The notes below the pieces were generated by a model that ran no database searches, was not told the DNA's origin, and saw nothing but the letters and a program-made list of their open reading frames with translations. Positions 38,188 through 45,850 of a stretch of DNA of 64,000 nt are shown here, piece after piece (within the stretch, counting starts at the first letter, position 1; each line of letters opens with the position of its first letter). Both the position numbers and the translations under genes were made by a program. This stretch comes from a virus, in IMG/VR virus record IMGVR_UViG_3300042868_008033, positions 23,254-87,253 of that record; one strand, written 5' to 3'.

Positions 38188-40278
38188 CTATGTAATAAGT
38201 CCGATAAAACGATTCAGTACAACACGACTGTTATGTTTGCCATTATTGTACTTTGTAAATGCAGAGGCAATACCTCTGAAGGTTGAGTTTTCTTTAACTT
38301 CGAAAGTAGAATCCTCATCGGTATCTAGGCCATTTGACCGCAAGATATAGTACTCATCATATCCAGTATTCTCCAGAATGGCAAACTTAGATTTTCTAAA
38401 ATTGTCCTTCATTTCTTCGTGGTTCATTTGTTTCGGAAACCACTGATGCACTTTACGGTTAAAATCTCTACCATTGATAACATAAAAACCAATAACATTA
38501 GAACCAGTTCTTGCTTTCAACAAACGAATGAAAGCATTTGTCTGTGCTTCGTAACCATTTTTACCATCAATCTTTTCTTCATGTTTGGTAACAGGATCAC
38601 GAATAACTAATCTTTCACACTTCATGTGTACATCTGTTAGTCCGTAATAAGAATCTTTTTGTAAATAACGGTTAGCATTATTACTTTCACCGTCTGTTAG
38701 AAAAATTGTATTGACAATCTGTAATTTGTTTTTCTTTTGAAATTCAGGAACGATAGTCATTGCATGAACGATTGCTTGGTTCAGGGGTGTGCCTTGCATA
38801 TGCATCCAATGGGGGAAATAACCACGGACTTTGCCTAGACCAGCCATACAAACTAATGATGAACCTGCATAAGTGAACTCGGAACTAGACATCCTAGATG
38901 ATAATAGGTTCATCAAACCATAAGGTTTGAAATATATGTCATTTTCTTTTGGTGTTTGTTTGGTTAGTTTTTCCGTTTCGGTGTCTTCAACAAAAGCAAA
39001 CACTTCATAGGGTATGTTCATTTTCTTGCAGAACAATACCAAATTGATTAATTGTTTCATTGTGTTACCGATGTGGTCAATCATAGAACCAGACCAATCG
39101 AGGAACATAACAAGTCCGTGTGATTTACCACCAGGAACAACCGAGATTTTCTTAAAGATATCTTCACTGAAACCATAAGAGTAAATCTTATTCATATTCA
39201 ACTCACCAGTTTTGGCAGTTGTTGTGCGTTTCAACTGGTCAGCATTCTTACGCATTTCAAATTCTTTAACAAGGTAGGAAACTACTTTGTTACTTTCATT
39301 TCGAATTTTAAGGAATGTTTCTGTTGAAGAACTGAAGTTTTCTTCTTTGTATCTTTTCCAAATATATTTGTGGTCAACAACATCTTTTGGATTAAAATAT
39401 GGAATATTTGCGTATATAATATTACTCAAACTATTGTCAAAAAGTTGCTTTTCGTTTTCTTTATAGGCAGCATCAGTAAAAGAACGAATCTGGTCTTCCA
39501 GGCTTACTTTCTTATCTTCTTCTACAGAATCAAATTCATCACCATCAGATTGTTTGTTAGATTCAACCTCTTGTTCTTCTACATCTTCACCATCTTCAAA
39601 AGTTTGTTCTTTTGAATTGCCTTGGTCATCAAAATCAACTTCTTCATATTCTGATTCGTCTTCATCTTCACCATCATCATTGTTTTCAGCTTTAGCTTTA
39701 GCACGCTTTTGTTCTTCTTCTTCTAATCTGCGTTTCATGTATTTGATAATTTTCTTCGATACATCAATAACATCATCATAGGTTTCGGTGGTTTCAACTT
39801 CATTAAGCAAACCACGTTCTTCATCATTGAATTCAATACGTAATGCTGCGCCGCCTTTGCAGTGCAGGTTAATGCGGTCAAGAAAATTCATCTTGTTGAT
39901 ATCTGTTCCTTTGATACCAAAGAAATCTCTACTCATAAGCTCACCATAAGCTTTGACGAATGAATTTTTAAGGCCTGGATATTTGTATTTGATTTTGCGT
40001 TCAATACGGGAATCTTCAACCACATTAGATACATCTCTGATAACCTTTTCATCTCTTGCTTTCAACATACCATCCATAGGCGTATAGAGAGCATGGCCAA
40101 CTTCATGTCCTGTAAAAAGGTCATAAAGAGCACTAGAGATATTTTTATCCAGTACCGGAAGTGTCAAAATCCGATTCTTAACGTCAAAAGATGCTGTTGG
40201 TACCGGACGTTGTTCAACAACAAGGTTCTCGGTTGCCATCAATTTGGCTAAAAGTGATTTTGATTCAAGTAATTCCAT
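38188..40278 (-). CDS. cobT: VWA-domain protein with HExxH motif (CobT-like)
   Basis: 696 aa. Residues 58-62 are HEVGH, a zinc metallopeptidase-type motif (TGHEVGHALYTPMDG). A long acidic linker follows (EDEDESEYEEVDFDDQGN), then a von Willebrand A domain with MIDAS VMFLDWSGSM and a later IFLTDGESNN. Annotated in T4-like phages as CobT or a peptidase. It probably works with the CobS-like AAA ATPase at 18732, which resembles chelatase and MoxR-VWA pairs. The actual target is unknown. Confidence 0.8.
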   Translation of the reverse strand: MELLESKSLLAKLMATENLVVEQRPVPTASFDVKNRILTLPVLDKNISSALYDLFTGHEVGHALYTPMDGMLKARDEKVIRDVSNVVEDSRIERKIKYKYPGLKNSFVKAYGELMSRDFFGIKGTDINKMNFLDRINLHCKGGAALRIEFNDEERGLLNEVETTETYDDVIDVSKKIIKYMKRRLEEEEQKRAKAKAENNDDGEDEDESEYEEVDFDDQGNSKEQTFEDGEDVEEQEVESNKQSDGDEFDSVEEDKKVSLEDQIRSFTDAAYKENEKQLFDNSLSNIIYANIPYFNPKDVVDHKYIWKRYKEENFSSSTETFLKIRNESNKVVSYLVKEFEMRKNADQLKRTTTAKTGELNMNKIYSYGFSEDIFKKISVVPGGKSHGLVMFLDWSGSMIDHIGNTMKQLINLVLFCKKMNIPYEVFAFVEDTETEKLTKQTPKENDIYFKPYGLMNLLSSRMSSSEFTYAGSSLVCMAGLGKVRGYFPHWMHMQGTPLNQAIVHAMTIVPEFQKKNKLQIVNTIFLTDGESNNANRYLQKDSYYGLTDVHMKCERLVIRDPVTKHEEKIDGKNGYEAQTNAFIRLLKARTGSNVIGFYVINGRDFNRKVHQWFPKQMNHEEMKDNFRKSKFAILENTGYDEYYILRSNGLDTDEDSTFEVKENSTFRGIASAFTKYNNGKHNSRVVLNRFIGLIT

Positions 40279-40454
40279 TATTTTTTCTCAGTCATAATAA
40301 TAACATTGCCTGTTGGAGTTTCTTCAACTCTCATATTTAACACAGTGCCTTCTTTCCAGCCTGTTTCAGCAAGCAATTCATCAGGAAATTGTAAGATTGC
40401 ATCGCCGGTGCCGTCATTCGCTTCTTGCAAATCAATAATATATCTCTTACTCAT
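40278..40454 (-). CDS. AbrB/MazE-like DNA-binding protein
   Basis: 58 aa with the swapped-hairpin (SpoVT/AbrB) pattern: AILQFPDELLAETGWKEGTV and LNMRVEETPTGNVIIMT. Coupled to the VWA gene by a 1-nt overlap (TAATG). It is like an antitoxin or transition-state regulator, but no toxin gene is adjacent, so it may be a stand-alone phage regulator. Confidence 0.72.
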   Translation of the reverse strand: MSKRYIIDLQEANDGTGDAILQFPDELLAETGWKEGTVLNMRVEETPTGNVIIMTEKK

Positions 40455-40593
40455 AATATTCCTTCATTTTCCTGTACCAATCTTGGTCATCTTCATGTCC
40501 TGATAGTACTGCCCACTTACGGACAACTTCATCTAGCAATTTCCAGTCAATAGGATCTTGCGGTTCTTGTTTTAGCTCAGTGTTTTGCGACAT
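40447..40593 (-). CDS. Very small acidic protein
   Basis: 48 aa: MSQNTELKQEPQDPIDWKLL, then an acidic helix ending WYRKMKEYYE. It overlaps the AbrB-like gene by 8 nt (ATGAGTAA). Supported by coupling and a gene-like frame. Confidence 0.55.
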   Translation of the reverse strand: MSQNTELKQEPQDPIDWKLLDEVVRKWAVLSGHEDDQDWYRKMKEYYE

Positions 40594-40594
40594 T

Positions 40595-40747
40595 TTAGTC
40601 TCCTACAACAGCAATTTGCGACAAAATTGTCTTTTTCTCATCTTTACGACTGTATTTTACGACATTCTTATGTGCTTGTACAGGCTTGATTGGTGTACGA
40701 CACACAGGACGTTGTAATTTTACAACAAAACTCATTTTCTTACTCAT
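40595..40747 (-). CDS. Very small basic protein
   Basis: 50 aa, basic (SKKMSFVVKLQRPVCRTPIK; NVVKYSRKDEKKT). GAGG precedes it. A second in-frame ATG lies 12 nt later. May bind nucleic acid; not shown. Same orientation as its neighbours with 1-nt gaps. Confidence 0.55.
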   Translation of the reverse strand: MSKKMSFVVKLQRPVCRTPIKPVQAHKNVVKYSRKDEKKTILSQIAVVGD

Positions 40748-40748
40748 T

Positions 40749-41078
40749 TTAGCGCCTCATTTTTGAAATTTCTACAGCTTCCTGACTGTTAAACACAGGA
40801 ACAGCGTTTGATTTGTGCATTGTTGCTATTCCCATCACTTTTGTGCCAGTGTAAACCTTCGGTGTTGCTTTAGTAGCGACACCGTTACCTGTATTTAATG
40901 ACGGATAATGCACAGTTTCACGACCGGCAGGTGCCGACAGTTTATATGTTAGTTGATTGCTTGTGGATTTGATGGGTTTCGATGTTTGGTGTGATTTCAA
41001 CCACGCATCATATTGTTCACGCACAGCTTTTGGTCCTAGTTTTTTCTTGGACTTTGCGATTCGAACATATATCATCAT
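40749..41078 (-). CDS. Conserved basic phage protein
   Basis: 109 aa. Motifs are LGPKAVREQYDAWLKSH, SAPAGRETVHYPSLNTGNG, YTGTKVMGIATMHKSNAVPV and an end EAVEISKMRR. This sequence pattern occurs in many T4-like phages, without known function. Strong ribosome site and its own promoter at 41103-41131. Confidence 0.7.
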   Translation of the reverse strand: MMIYVRIAKSKKKLGPKAVREQYDAWLKSHQTSKPIKSTSNQLTYKLSAPAGRETVHYPSLNTGNGVATKATPKVYTGTKVMGIATMHKSNAVPVFNSQEAVEISKMRR

Positions 41079-41102
41079 AAAAATCTCCTAAACAATGGTT
41101 GT

Positions 41103-41131
41103 ATTATACACCATCCATCAAAGAGTGTCAA
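41103..41131 (-). promoter_or_regulatory. Sigma70-type promoter (TTGACA class)
   Basis: TTGACA (41126-41131), 17-nt spacer, TATAAT (41103-41108), both consensus. It lies about 25 nt before the ATG at 41078. Confidence 0.85.
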
Positions 41132-41155
41132 TAGTGGTGTTGTTAATTTACAACA

Positions 41156-41335
41156 TCAGTAATTAATTTTTTGGGATTTGTTATATCTTTGATTGGATTC
41201 AAAAGACTCATACTCATCGTAGTACTTTTGTTTTCGTTGTTGCTTCTGACGTTTTTTGTTTCTGTTTTCCTCTTGGAAATACTTCTCATCATCATAGTCT
41301 CGCTGGTTGCGAAACTTTCCAGAAAATTTAGACAC
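41156..41335 (-). CDS. Small basic, charged protein with GTG start
   Basis: 59 aa: SKFSGKFRNQRDYDDEKYFQ, then a highly charged helix (NRNKKRQKQQRKQKYYDEYE). AGGAG lies 10 nt before the GTG. No family recognised. Composition suggests nucleic-acid binding or disorder. Confidence 0.5.
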   Translation of the reverse strand: MSKFSGKFRNQRDYDDEKYFQEENRNKKRQKQQRKQKYYDEYESFESNQRYNKSQKINY

Positions 41336-41340
41336 TTTAA

Positions 41341-41730
41341 TTAAACTCCTTGATTAATAATTTCAAATGTTGTGAATGTGATGCCACGAATACGAGCTTC
41401 TGGCATATCCTCTACGTTTGTTTCTGAAACATAGATTATATTGGATGCGGGATAACATAGTTTTATAAGTTTTAGTAAATTACAGCAGGTTCCATCAAAA
41501 TCATTAAAAGCAAACACCTCATCAACATAAGAAATACTTTCTACAAATTCTTTTCTTTGTTCGAATGTACTTTTGGTCCTATTTCGACATAACTCCATAT
41601 AGGAGTCAGAATGAACTCCTACAACAAGCCAATCACATTTAGATTTGCATGTTTTTAATAATTTAAAATCATTATAAGTTATGTAATCGAATTCACCTGA
41701 TAAGACAATGATGTTTTCTTTTTTCGTCAT
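41341..41730 (-). CDS. Cytidylyltransferase-like protein with altered active site
   Basis: 129 aa, same length as TagD-type glycerol-3-phosphate cytidylyltransferases. The nucleotide-binding strand reads VLSGEFDYITYNDFKLLK, where the family has GxFDxxHxGH; here T-Y-N-D replaces H-x-G-H. The later RTKSTFEQRKEFVESISYVD keeps the family shape. Loss of both catalytic His suggests a changed or missing activity. It may be a structural or regulatory relic. Confidence 0.65.
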   Translation of the reverse strand: MTKKENIIVLSGEFDYITYNDFKLLKTCKSKCDWLVVGVHSDSYMELCRNRTKSTFEQRKEFVESISYVDEVFAFNDFDGTCCNLLKLIKLCYPASNIIYVSETNVEDMPEARIRGITFTTFEIINQGV

Positions 41731-42152
41731 GGCAACATGTCTGGAAATGCCTCTTTTACAAATTTATAGTCTAACCCTTTTACTCCCAAATCTTTTTGGA
41801 AGATACCCAATATAACTTCTGCTTCCCGTGGTTCAATTGATTCTAACATTTGAATTAGTAATTCATTTCTACGGTGTTCATTTAATTTTTCTGCGGTTGG
41901 ATCACCAACTCTGAACATATACATTCTACGTATTTGTCCATTAATATTATCATGTGTAATACCAGGTAACATATCTGTTGGTATACGATAATTTTCTGGC
42001 AGTTCTTTAATTTTCCATTGAATGTCTGGATGATAAGCCAATTTCAATACATCAACCAATGACTGTGAAAGATTTTTAGAAATTACATCCATTCTTTCTT
42101 TTTTATTCTTAGCCAGTTCAAATTCATCAAAAACTTCATATAGCGATTTCAT
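41727..42152 (-). CDS. Conserved T4-like phage protein (DUF6433-type)
   Basis: 141 aa: LYEVFDEFELAKNKKERMDV, then LKLAYHPDIQWKIKELPENY and a C-terminal LIQMLESIEPREAEVILGIF ending FVKEAFPDMLP. This matches a protein often found next to RNase H in T4-like phages. Function unknown; its position suggests DNA replication. Coupled to RNase H by a 1-nt overlap. Confidence 0.7.
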   Translation of the reverse strand: MKSLYEVFDEFELAKNKKERMDVISKNLSQSLVDVLKLAYHPDIQWKIKELPENYRIPTDMLPGITHDNINGQIRRMYMFRVGDPTAEKLNEHRRNELLIQMLESIEPREAEVILGIFQKDLGVKGLDYKFVKEAFPDMLP

Positions 42153-43015
42153 TAAAATTCCCCAATAACATCTATTAAACTTTTCAGTTTGTTTGTAATT
42201 AAATAATCCAGTATCTTACCTTTAGGTGCTGGTTTGGTTTCTTCATAAGTATTTATAATTTTAGTCTGTATATCACCTGGTATATTTCTTAGGTCAATCA
42301 ACGTCTGGTTACGTGAAAAACCGATACGTGCATTTTCATCATCATATTCACTATAGTCTTGACCCATGAATTTTGTAAGTTTGGATTCTGTCATAACCTT
42401 CTGACGAATCTCACGCACAAATGTGTCACTCGGTGAAATAATATTTGGAATGCCATCACCTTTATCACCATGAATGATTTTTTCTTTCAATTCATCAAGT
42501 GGATTCTTAGAAATGAGAAATTTCTTCTGTGCAGGATTATATTGTTTAACGGTATACTCACTTCGGCCGTTATACATCTGTAATTGCAAGAAATCACCAT
42601 CACTTGAAATGATTAGGATGTTTTCATGCATGATATGTCGTGGTACAAGTGTACCGATGATATCATCAGCCTCTGCACCCTCAACATCAATGACTTTGTA
42701 AGGGAAATTATCTCTGAGCTCTTGCTTAAACTTGGAAAGCATATCAAAGATTAAATGCCAGTCGAGTTCAGACTTCTCTCTGGTTTTTTTACGGCCGGCT
42801 TTGTAGAAAGGAAAGAATTCCTTGCGCCAGTATTTACGGTTGTCAGCACACAGTACAACTTCACCATATTCTTCTCGGAAGTTCTTTAGGTGAGTCCTGA
42901 GTATATTCAGGACCATGTGTCTGATAAGGCCTTCTTCTAATTTAACACCTTTTTGACTGGCAATTTGTGCCATAAGTCCGGCTAACAATACCTGGTTAAG
43001 GTCAACAAGAATCAT
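42152..43015 (-). CDS. rnh: T4-type RNase H (5'-3' exonuclease, FEN1-like)
   Basis: 287 aa. Acidic metal-binding residues of the FEN1/PIN superfamily are visible: LVDLNQVL at the start, ADNRKYWRKEFFPFYKAGRK, DVEGAEADDIIGTL, ISSDGDFLQL and HGDKGDGIPNII (helix-hairpin-helix type). It removes RNA primers of lagging-strand fragments in T4-like replication. Length is close to T4 Rnh (305 aa). Confidence 0.85.
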   Translation of the reverse strand: MILVDLNQVLLAGLMAQIASQKGVKLEEGLIRHMVLNILRTHLKNFREEYGEVVLCADNRKYWRKEFFPFYKAGRKKTREKSELDWHLIFDMLSKFKQELRDNFPYKVIDVEGAEADDIIGTLVPRHIMHENILIISSDGDFLQLQMYNGRSEYTVKQYNPAQKKFLISKNPLDELKEKIIHGDKGDGIPNIISPSDTFVREIRQKVMTESKLTKFMGQDYSEYDDENARIGFSRNQTLIDLRNIPGDIQTKIINTYEETKPAPKGKILDYLITNKLKSLIDVIGEF

Positions 43016-43044
43016 AATGTACTTTCAGTTTAGATATCCATATT

Positions 43045-43389
43045 TTACATCATTGACTTGAATTTGTCAATAGCATCATCTAAAAAATTGTGGGAGGTTG
43101 TGGTTTTCTTTGCAATTAAACCATACCAACCTTGGGGAATCAGTCCGGATATGTATTCCCTAGGATCGGCAAATATGGCATCAAAGATATCAAGGTCCTC
43201 GACTTGGCCATTTTCTTCGTTGCATTTAAACAACAAAATGTGCCACCAATCGCCAATTATGTTTCCTTTTATTGGTTGTCCTGGATTTTTATATTTGTTA
43301 GTCATAATGTTGATACTATCTTCTTCTTCCATTGGCAAGAAAAATAAAGCATCAAATTCCCCACCAACCTCCTTCAAATAATCTAACAT
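43045..43389 (-). CDS. Hypothetical protein
   Basis: 114 aa: an acidic start with FDALFFLPMEEEDS, then GDWWHILLFKCNEENGQVED and a C-terminal helix (NFLDDAIDKFKSMM). No family recognised. Overlaps the upstream GIY-YIG-like gene by 7 nt. Confidence 0.58.
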   Translation of the reverse strand: MLDYLKEVGGEFDALFFLPMEEEDSINIMTNKYKNPGQPIKGNIIGDWWHILLFKCNEENGQVEDLDIFDAIFADPREYISGLIPQGWYGLIAKKTTTSHNFLDDAIDKFKSMM

Positions 43390-43796
43390 TGTAATCCTTT
43401 AATGTGTGATTTTCTTACTCTTACCATAATCCAAGAATTGTAATAATCATCTGTCTCCAGAGCACCATTTACAAACTGTTCTTTTGCTTCAAGATAACCA
43501 CACTCACCTTTGCTTTTACATAGATGTATAATTTCTCGGCTAAACGAATCTAGTCCGTGTATTATAACATCTTTTTTCAATTCCTCGTTACTACCGTAAT
43601 AAGTTTGCCAGTCAGAGGAAACTTTGAATCGTTTCTTCTTACCTTTCACTTGCCTAGTCTTTGAGGAATAGAAAAACTTCTTACCAATGTATTTTTTATT
43701 TGTTACATTGTTGGTTATAAGATACACAAAGCCATAATCGTCACCAATCAATTCTTCTGTAAATTCTTTGTCTTTATATGTCCAGTTCAGTCCCAT
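43383..43796 (-). CDS. GIY-YIG-like endonuclease
   Basis: 137 aa. The core is GFVYLITNNVTNKKYIGKK (GIY-YIG variant with V-Y-L and Y-I-G), followed by a basic stretch, TYYGSNEELKKDVIIHG and an acidic Glu in CGYLEAKEQF. Such proteins in T4-like phages are short Seg-like or repair nucleases. Whether it is a homing enzyme is open. Confidence 0.72.
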   Translation of the reverse strand: MGLNWTYKDKEFTEELIGDDYGFVYLITNNVTNKKYIGKKFFYSSKTRQVKGKKKRFKVSSDWQTYYGSNEELKKDVIIHGLDSFSREIIHLCKSKGECGYLEAKEQFVNGALETDDYYNSWIMVRVRKSHIKGLQC

Positions 43797-43975
43797 TTTT
43801 CATTATCATTGAGTTCATCATCCTCTATATATTCGTCTTCGGATAATGAATCAATCGTTTCGCCACAAAACGGGCAAAACTCAGGTAATTCTTCTGATAC
43901 TAGTTCTTCCATAAAAATTACATCGTAACTGGATTCGCAGTTACTACACTCCGCTGTTATTGTTCTTGTTGTCAT
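43787..43975 (-). CDS. Small zinc-ribbon protein
   Basis: 62 aa with two Cys pairs, ECSNCESS and FCPFCGET, spaced like a zinc ribbon, and an acidic tail (EDEYIEDDELNDNEKWD). Coupled to the next gene. It may bind nucleic acid or a polymerase. Function unknown. Confidence 0.65.
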   Translation of the reverse strand: MTTRTITAECSNCESSYDVIFMEELVSEELPEFCPFCGETIDSLSEDEYIEDDELNDNEKWD

Positions 43976-43984
43976 ATGTTTCCT

Positions 43985-44971
43985 TTAGTTTGCCCACACA
44001 TCGCCCCAATCTCCGGACAATGCACCTTTAGCATAATCAGTTGCACGGTTCTCAAAGAAGTTTGTGTGTGTTGGTGCGTTAATCATTTCTTCAACCCAAG
44101 GTAATGGATTCTTCTTCACTTTAAAAATGCCTTTAAGACCAAGAGATATAAGGCGCCTATCAGCAATATAACGAATGTACTTTTTGACATCTTCACTAGA
44201 TAGACCGTCCATAGCGCCCATAGAAAAGGCGAGGTCAATAAACTTATCTTCCAATTCAACCATCTTTTCTGCAATGCTGTAAATACGGCCTTTAAGTTCA
44301 TCATTCCATATCTCTTTGTTTTCTTCTATGTAGGTACGGAATAATTTAATCATTGACTCAGCATGTTGTGTTTCATCAACAATTGACCAAGTAACAATCT
44401 GTCCCATACCTTTCATCTTACCTGTGCGTGGAAAGTTCAATAACATGATGAAAGAGGAGAACAACTGCATCCCTTCAGTGAAAGCACTGAACACGGCGAT
44501 GTGGGTTGCAGTTGAGGCGGCATCACCATTCTTAGAAGAAAGGTCTAACACATAATCGTGTTTATCTTTCATTTCTTGATAATCTAAGAACTGGTTATAA
44601 GTGGCTTCAGGTAAACCGAGTGTTTCGATTAGGTGACTATATGCAGCAACGTGTAATGCTTCTCTTGCAGCAAAACCTAACAACATCATGCGAACTTCTG
44701 GTTGAGGGAAATATGGTAAATAGTTCTTTACATAACCACCAGCAACGTCAATGTCGCCTTGTGTAAAGAATCTAAAGATATGTGTAAGAAATTGTTTTTC
44801 TTCTTTGCTTAGTTTCTTTTTCCAATCTTTAACGTCTTCCATCATTGGAACTTCTGTGTGAAGCCAATGTGATTGTTCATGTTTCAACCATGCATCATAT
44901 GCCCATGGATAGTTAAAAGGTTTAAAACTGTTTCTTTCATCCGTAAGTCTGGATTCTATCTTCTTAATCAT
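43985..44971 (-). CDS. nrdB: Ribonucleotide reductase class Ia small subunit
   Basis: 328 aa from the ATG overlapping the thioredoxin stop (ATGA). Iron-ligand pattern: an Asp near 73-75 (TQGDIDVAGGYV), E104-x2-H107 (AREALHVAAYSH), then a second E-x2-H (VDETQHAESM). Tyr111 is placed where the radical tyrosine is expected. It makes deoxyribonucleotides with NrdA, reduced by the adjacent thioredoxin. Confidence 0.9.
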   Translation of the reverse strand: MIKKIESRLTDERNSFKPFNYPWAYDAWLKHEQSHWLHTEVPMMEDVKDWKKKLSKEEKQFLTHIFRFFTQGDIDVAGGYVKNYLPYFPQPEVRMMLLGFAAREALHVAAYSHLIETLGLPEATYNQFLDYQEMKDKHDYVLDLSSKNGDAASTATHIAVFSAFTEGMQLFSSFIMLLNFPRTGKMKGMGQIVTWSIVDETQHAESMIKLFRTYIEENKEIWNDELKGRIYSIAEKMVELEDKFIDLAFSMGAMDGLSSEDVKKYIRYIADRRLISLGLKGIFKVKKNPLPWVEEMINAPTHTNFFENRATDYAKGALSGDWGDVWAN

Positions 44972-45210
44972 GCTGTTGCCCACTCTTTTAGTTCTGTGAT
45001 GGTTTTAGAACCAACCAATCGTTTAACCTCAATGTTTTCATCCAACATCACTAATGTCGGTACACCACGAATTCCATATTCAACTGCAACATCAGACTGA
45101 ACATCAATATCAATAACTTCAATTGGCATTTGTAAATTTGCTTGTTCTAAATTCATTGCTAATGATTTACATGGCCCACACCATGATGCTGTAAATCTTA
45201 ATATCTTCAT
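44968..45210 (-). CDS. Thioredoxin-like protein
   Basis: 80 aa. Active site W10-C-G-P-C (ASWCGPCKS), later GVPTLVMLD with the cis-proline. Slightly shorter than thioredoxin (about 105 aa). It probably reduces the ribonucleotide reductase; the genes overlap by 4 nt. Confidence 0.88.
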   Translation of the reverse strand: MKILRFTASWCGPCKSLAMNLEQANLQMPIEVIDIDVQSDVAVEYGIRGVPTLVMLDENIEVKRLVGSKTITELKEWATA

Positions 45211-45211
45211 C

Positions 45212-45850
45212 TTATCTCTCCATTAATTTATTTGTGAATTCTAATAATAGTTTATGATGTTCTCCATTGTGATAGAGGCCTCTCATCCAACTATATGATT
45301 TATACCAATGTGGTTGACTTTCAGGATGACAACCAATTAAACCTATCCTGTTCTGAATAATGGCCATCGGATCATCATTCATATACTTTGCAATAATTTC
45401 ATACTGTCCTGGTCCAAAGGCACAACCATCATAAAAGAACATCTTCTCCTGTTTACCCAACCATTCAATTTTTAAGTTCTTTGCATGAGGCCTACGTGTG
45501 TCGGTATTTGGTCGTGTTATATATTGTTCAACTTCTACATTATCAAGAAAATTGAAATAACTATTACCAGCCCAATAAGCACCCATGCAAATTCCCAGGT
45601 AGCGGCCGCCATTATGAATAAAATCAGAAATGCGACTACGATTATCTTTAAATAAAAAATCAAAACTATCACTATCACCCAAACCACCAGGAAAAGCAAC
45701 AATATCGACATTATCAAAGAAATCACTTTCTAGTTCATGCTTTGTAAATATTTTAAAGTTGTAATGTGTCTCTAGTGCTTTAATTATTCCATTACCAGAT
45801 TGTACCGAACATTTTGGTTGATGTAAGAATATAGCGATAGTGGGTTTCAT
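45212..45850 (-). CDS. Class I glutamine amidotransferase-like protein (BPL_N type)
   Basis: 212 aa. The nucleophile elbow is GICMGAYWAG with the Cys and a following G-x-A. A His/Glu partner is in LIGCHPESQPHW, and the N-terminal strand is VAFPGGLGDS. This resembles the N-terminal domain of eukaryotic biotin-protein ligases (a GATase-1 fold). It lies inside the reductase operon between nrdA and thioredoxin. A role in nucleotide or cofactor chemistry is inference. Confidence 0.7.
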   Translation of the reverse strand: MKPTIAIFLHQPKCSVQSGNGIIKALETHYNFKIFTKHELESDFFDNVDIVAFPGGLGDSDSFDFLFKDNRSRISDFIHNGGRYLGICMGAYWAGNSYFNFLDNVEVEQYITRPNTDTRRPHAKNLKIEWLGKQEKMFFYDGCAFGPGQYEIIAKYMNDDPMAIIQNRIGLIGCHPESQPHWYKSYSWMRGLYHNGEHHKLLLEFTNKLMER

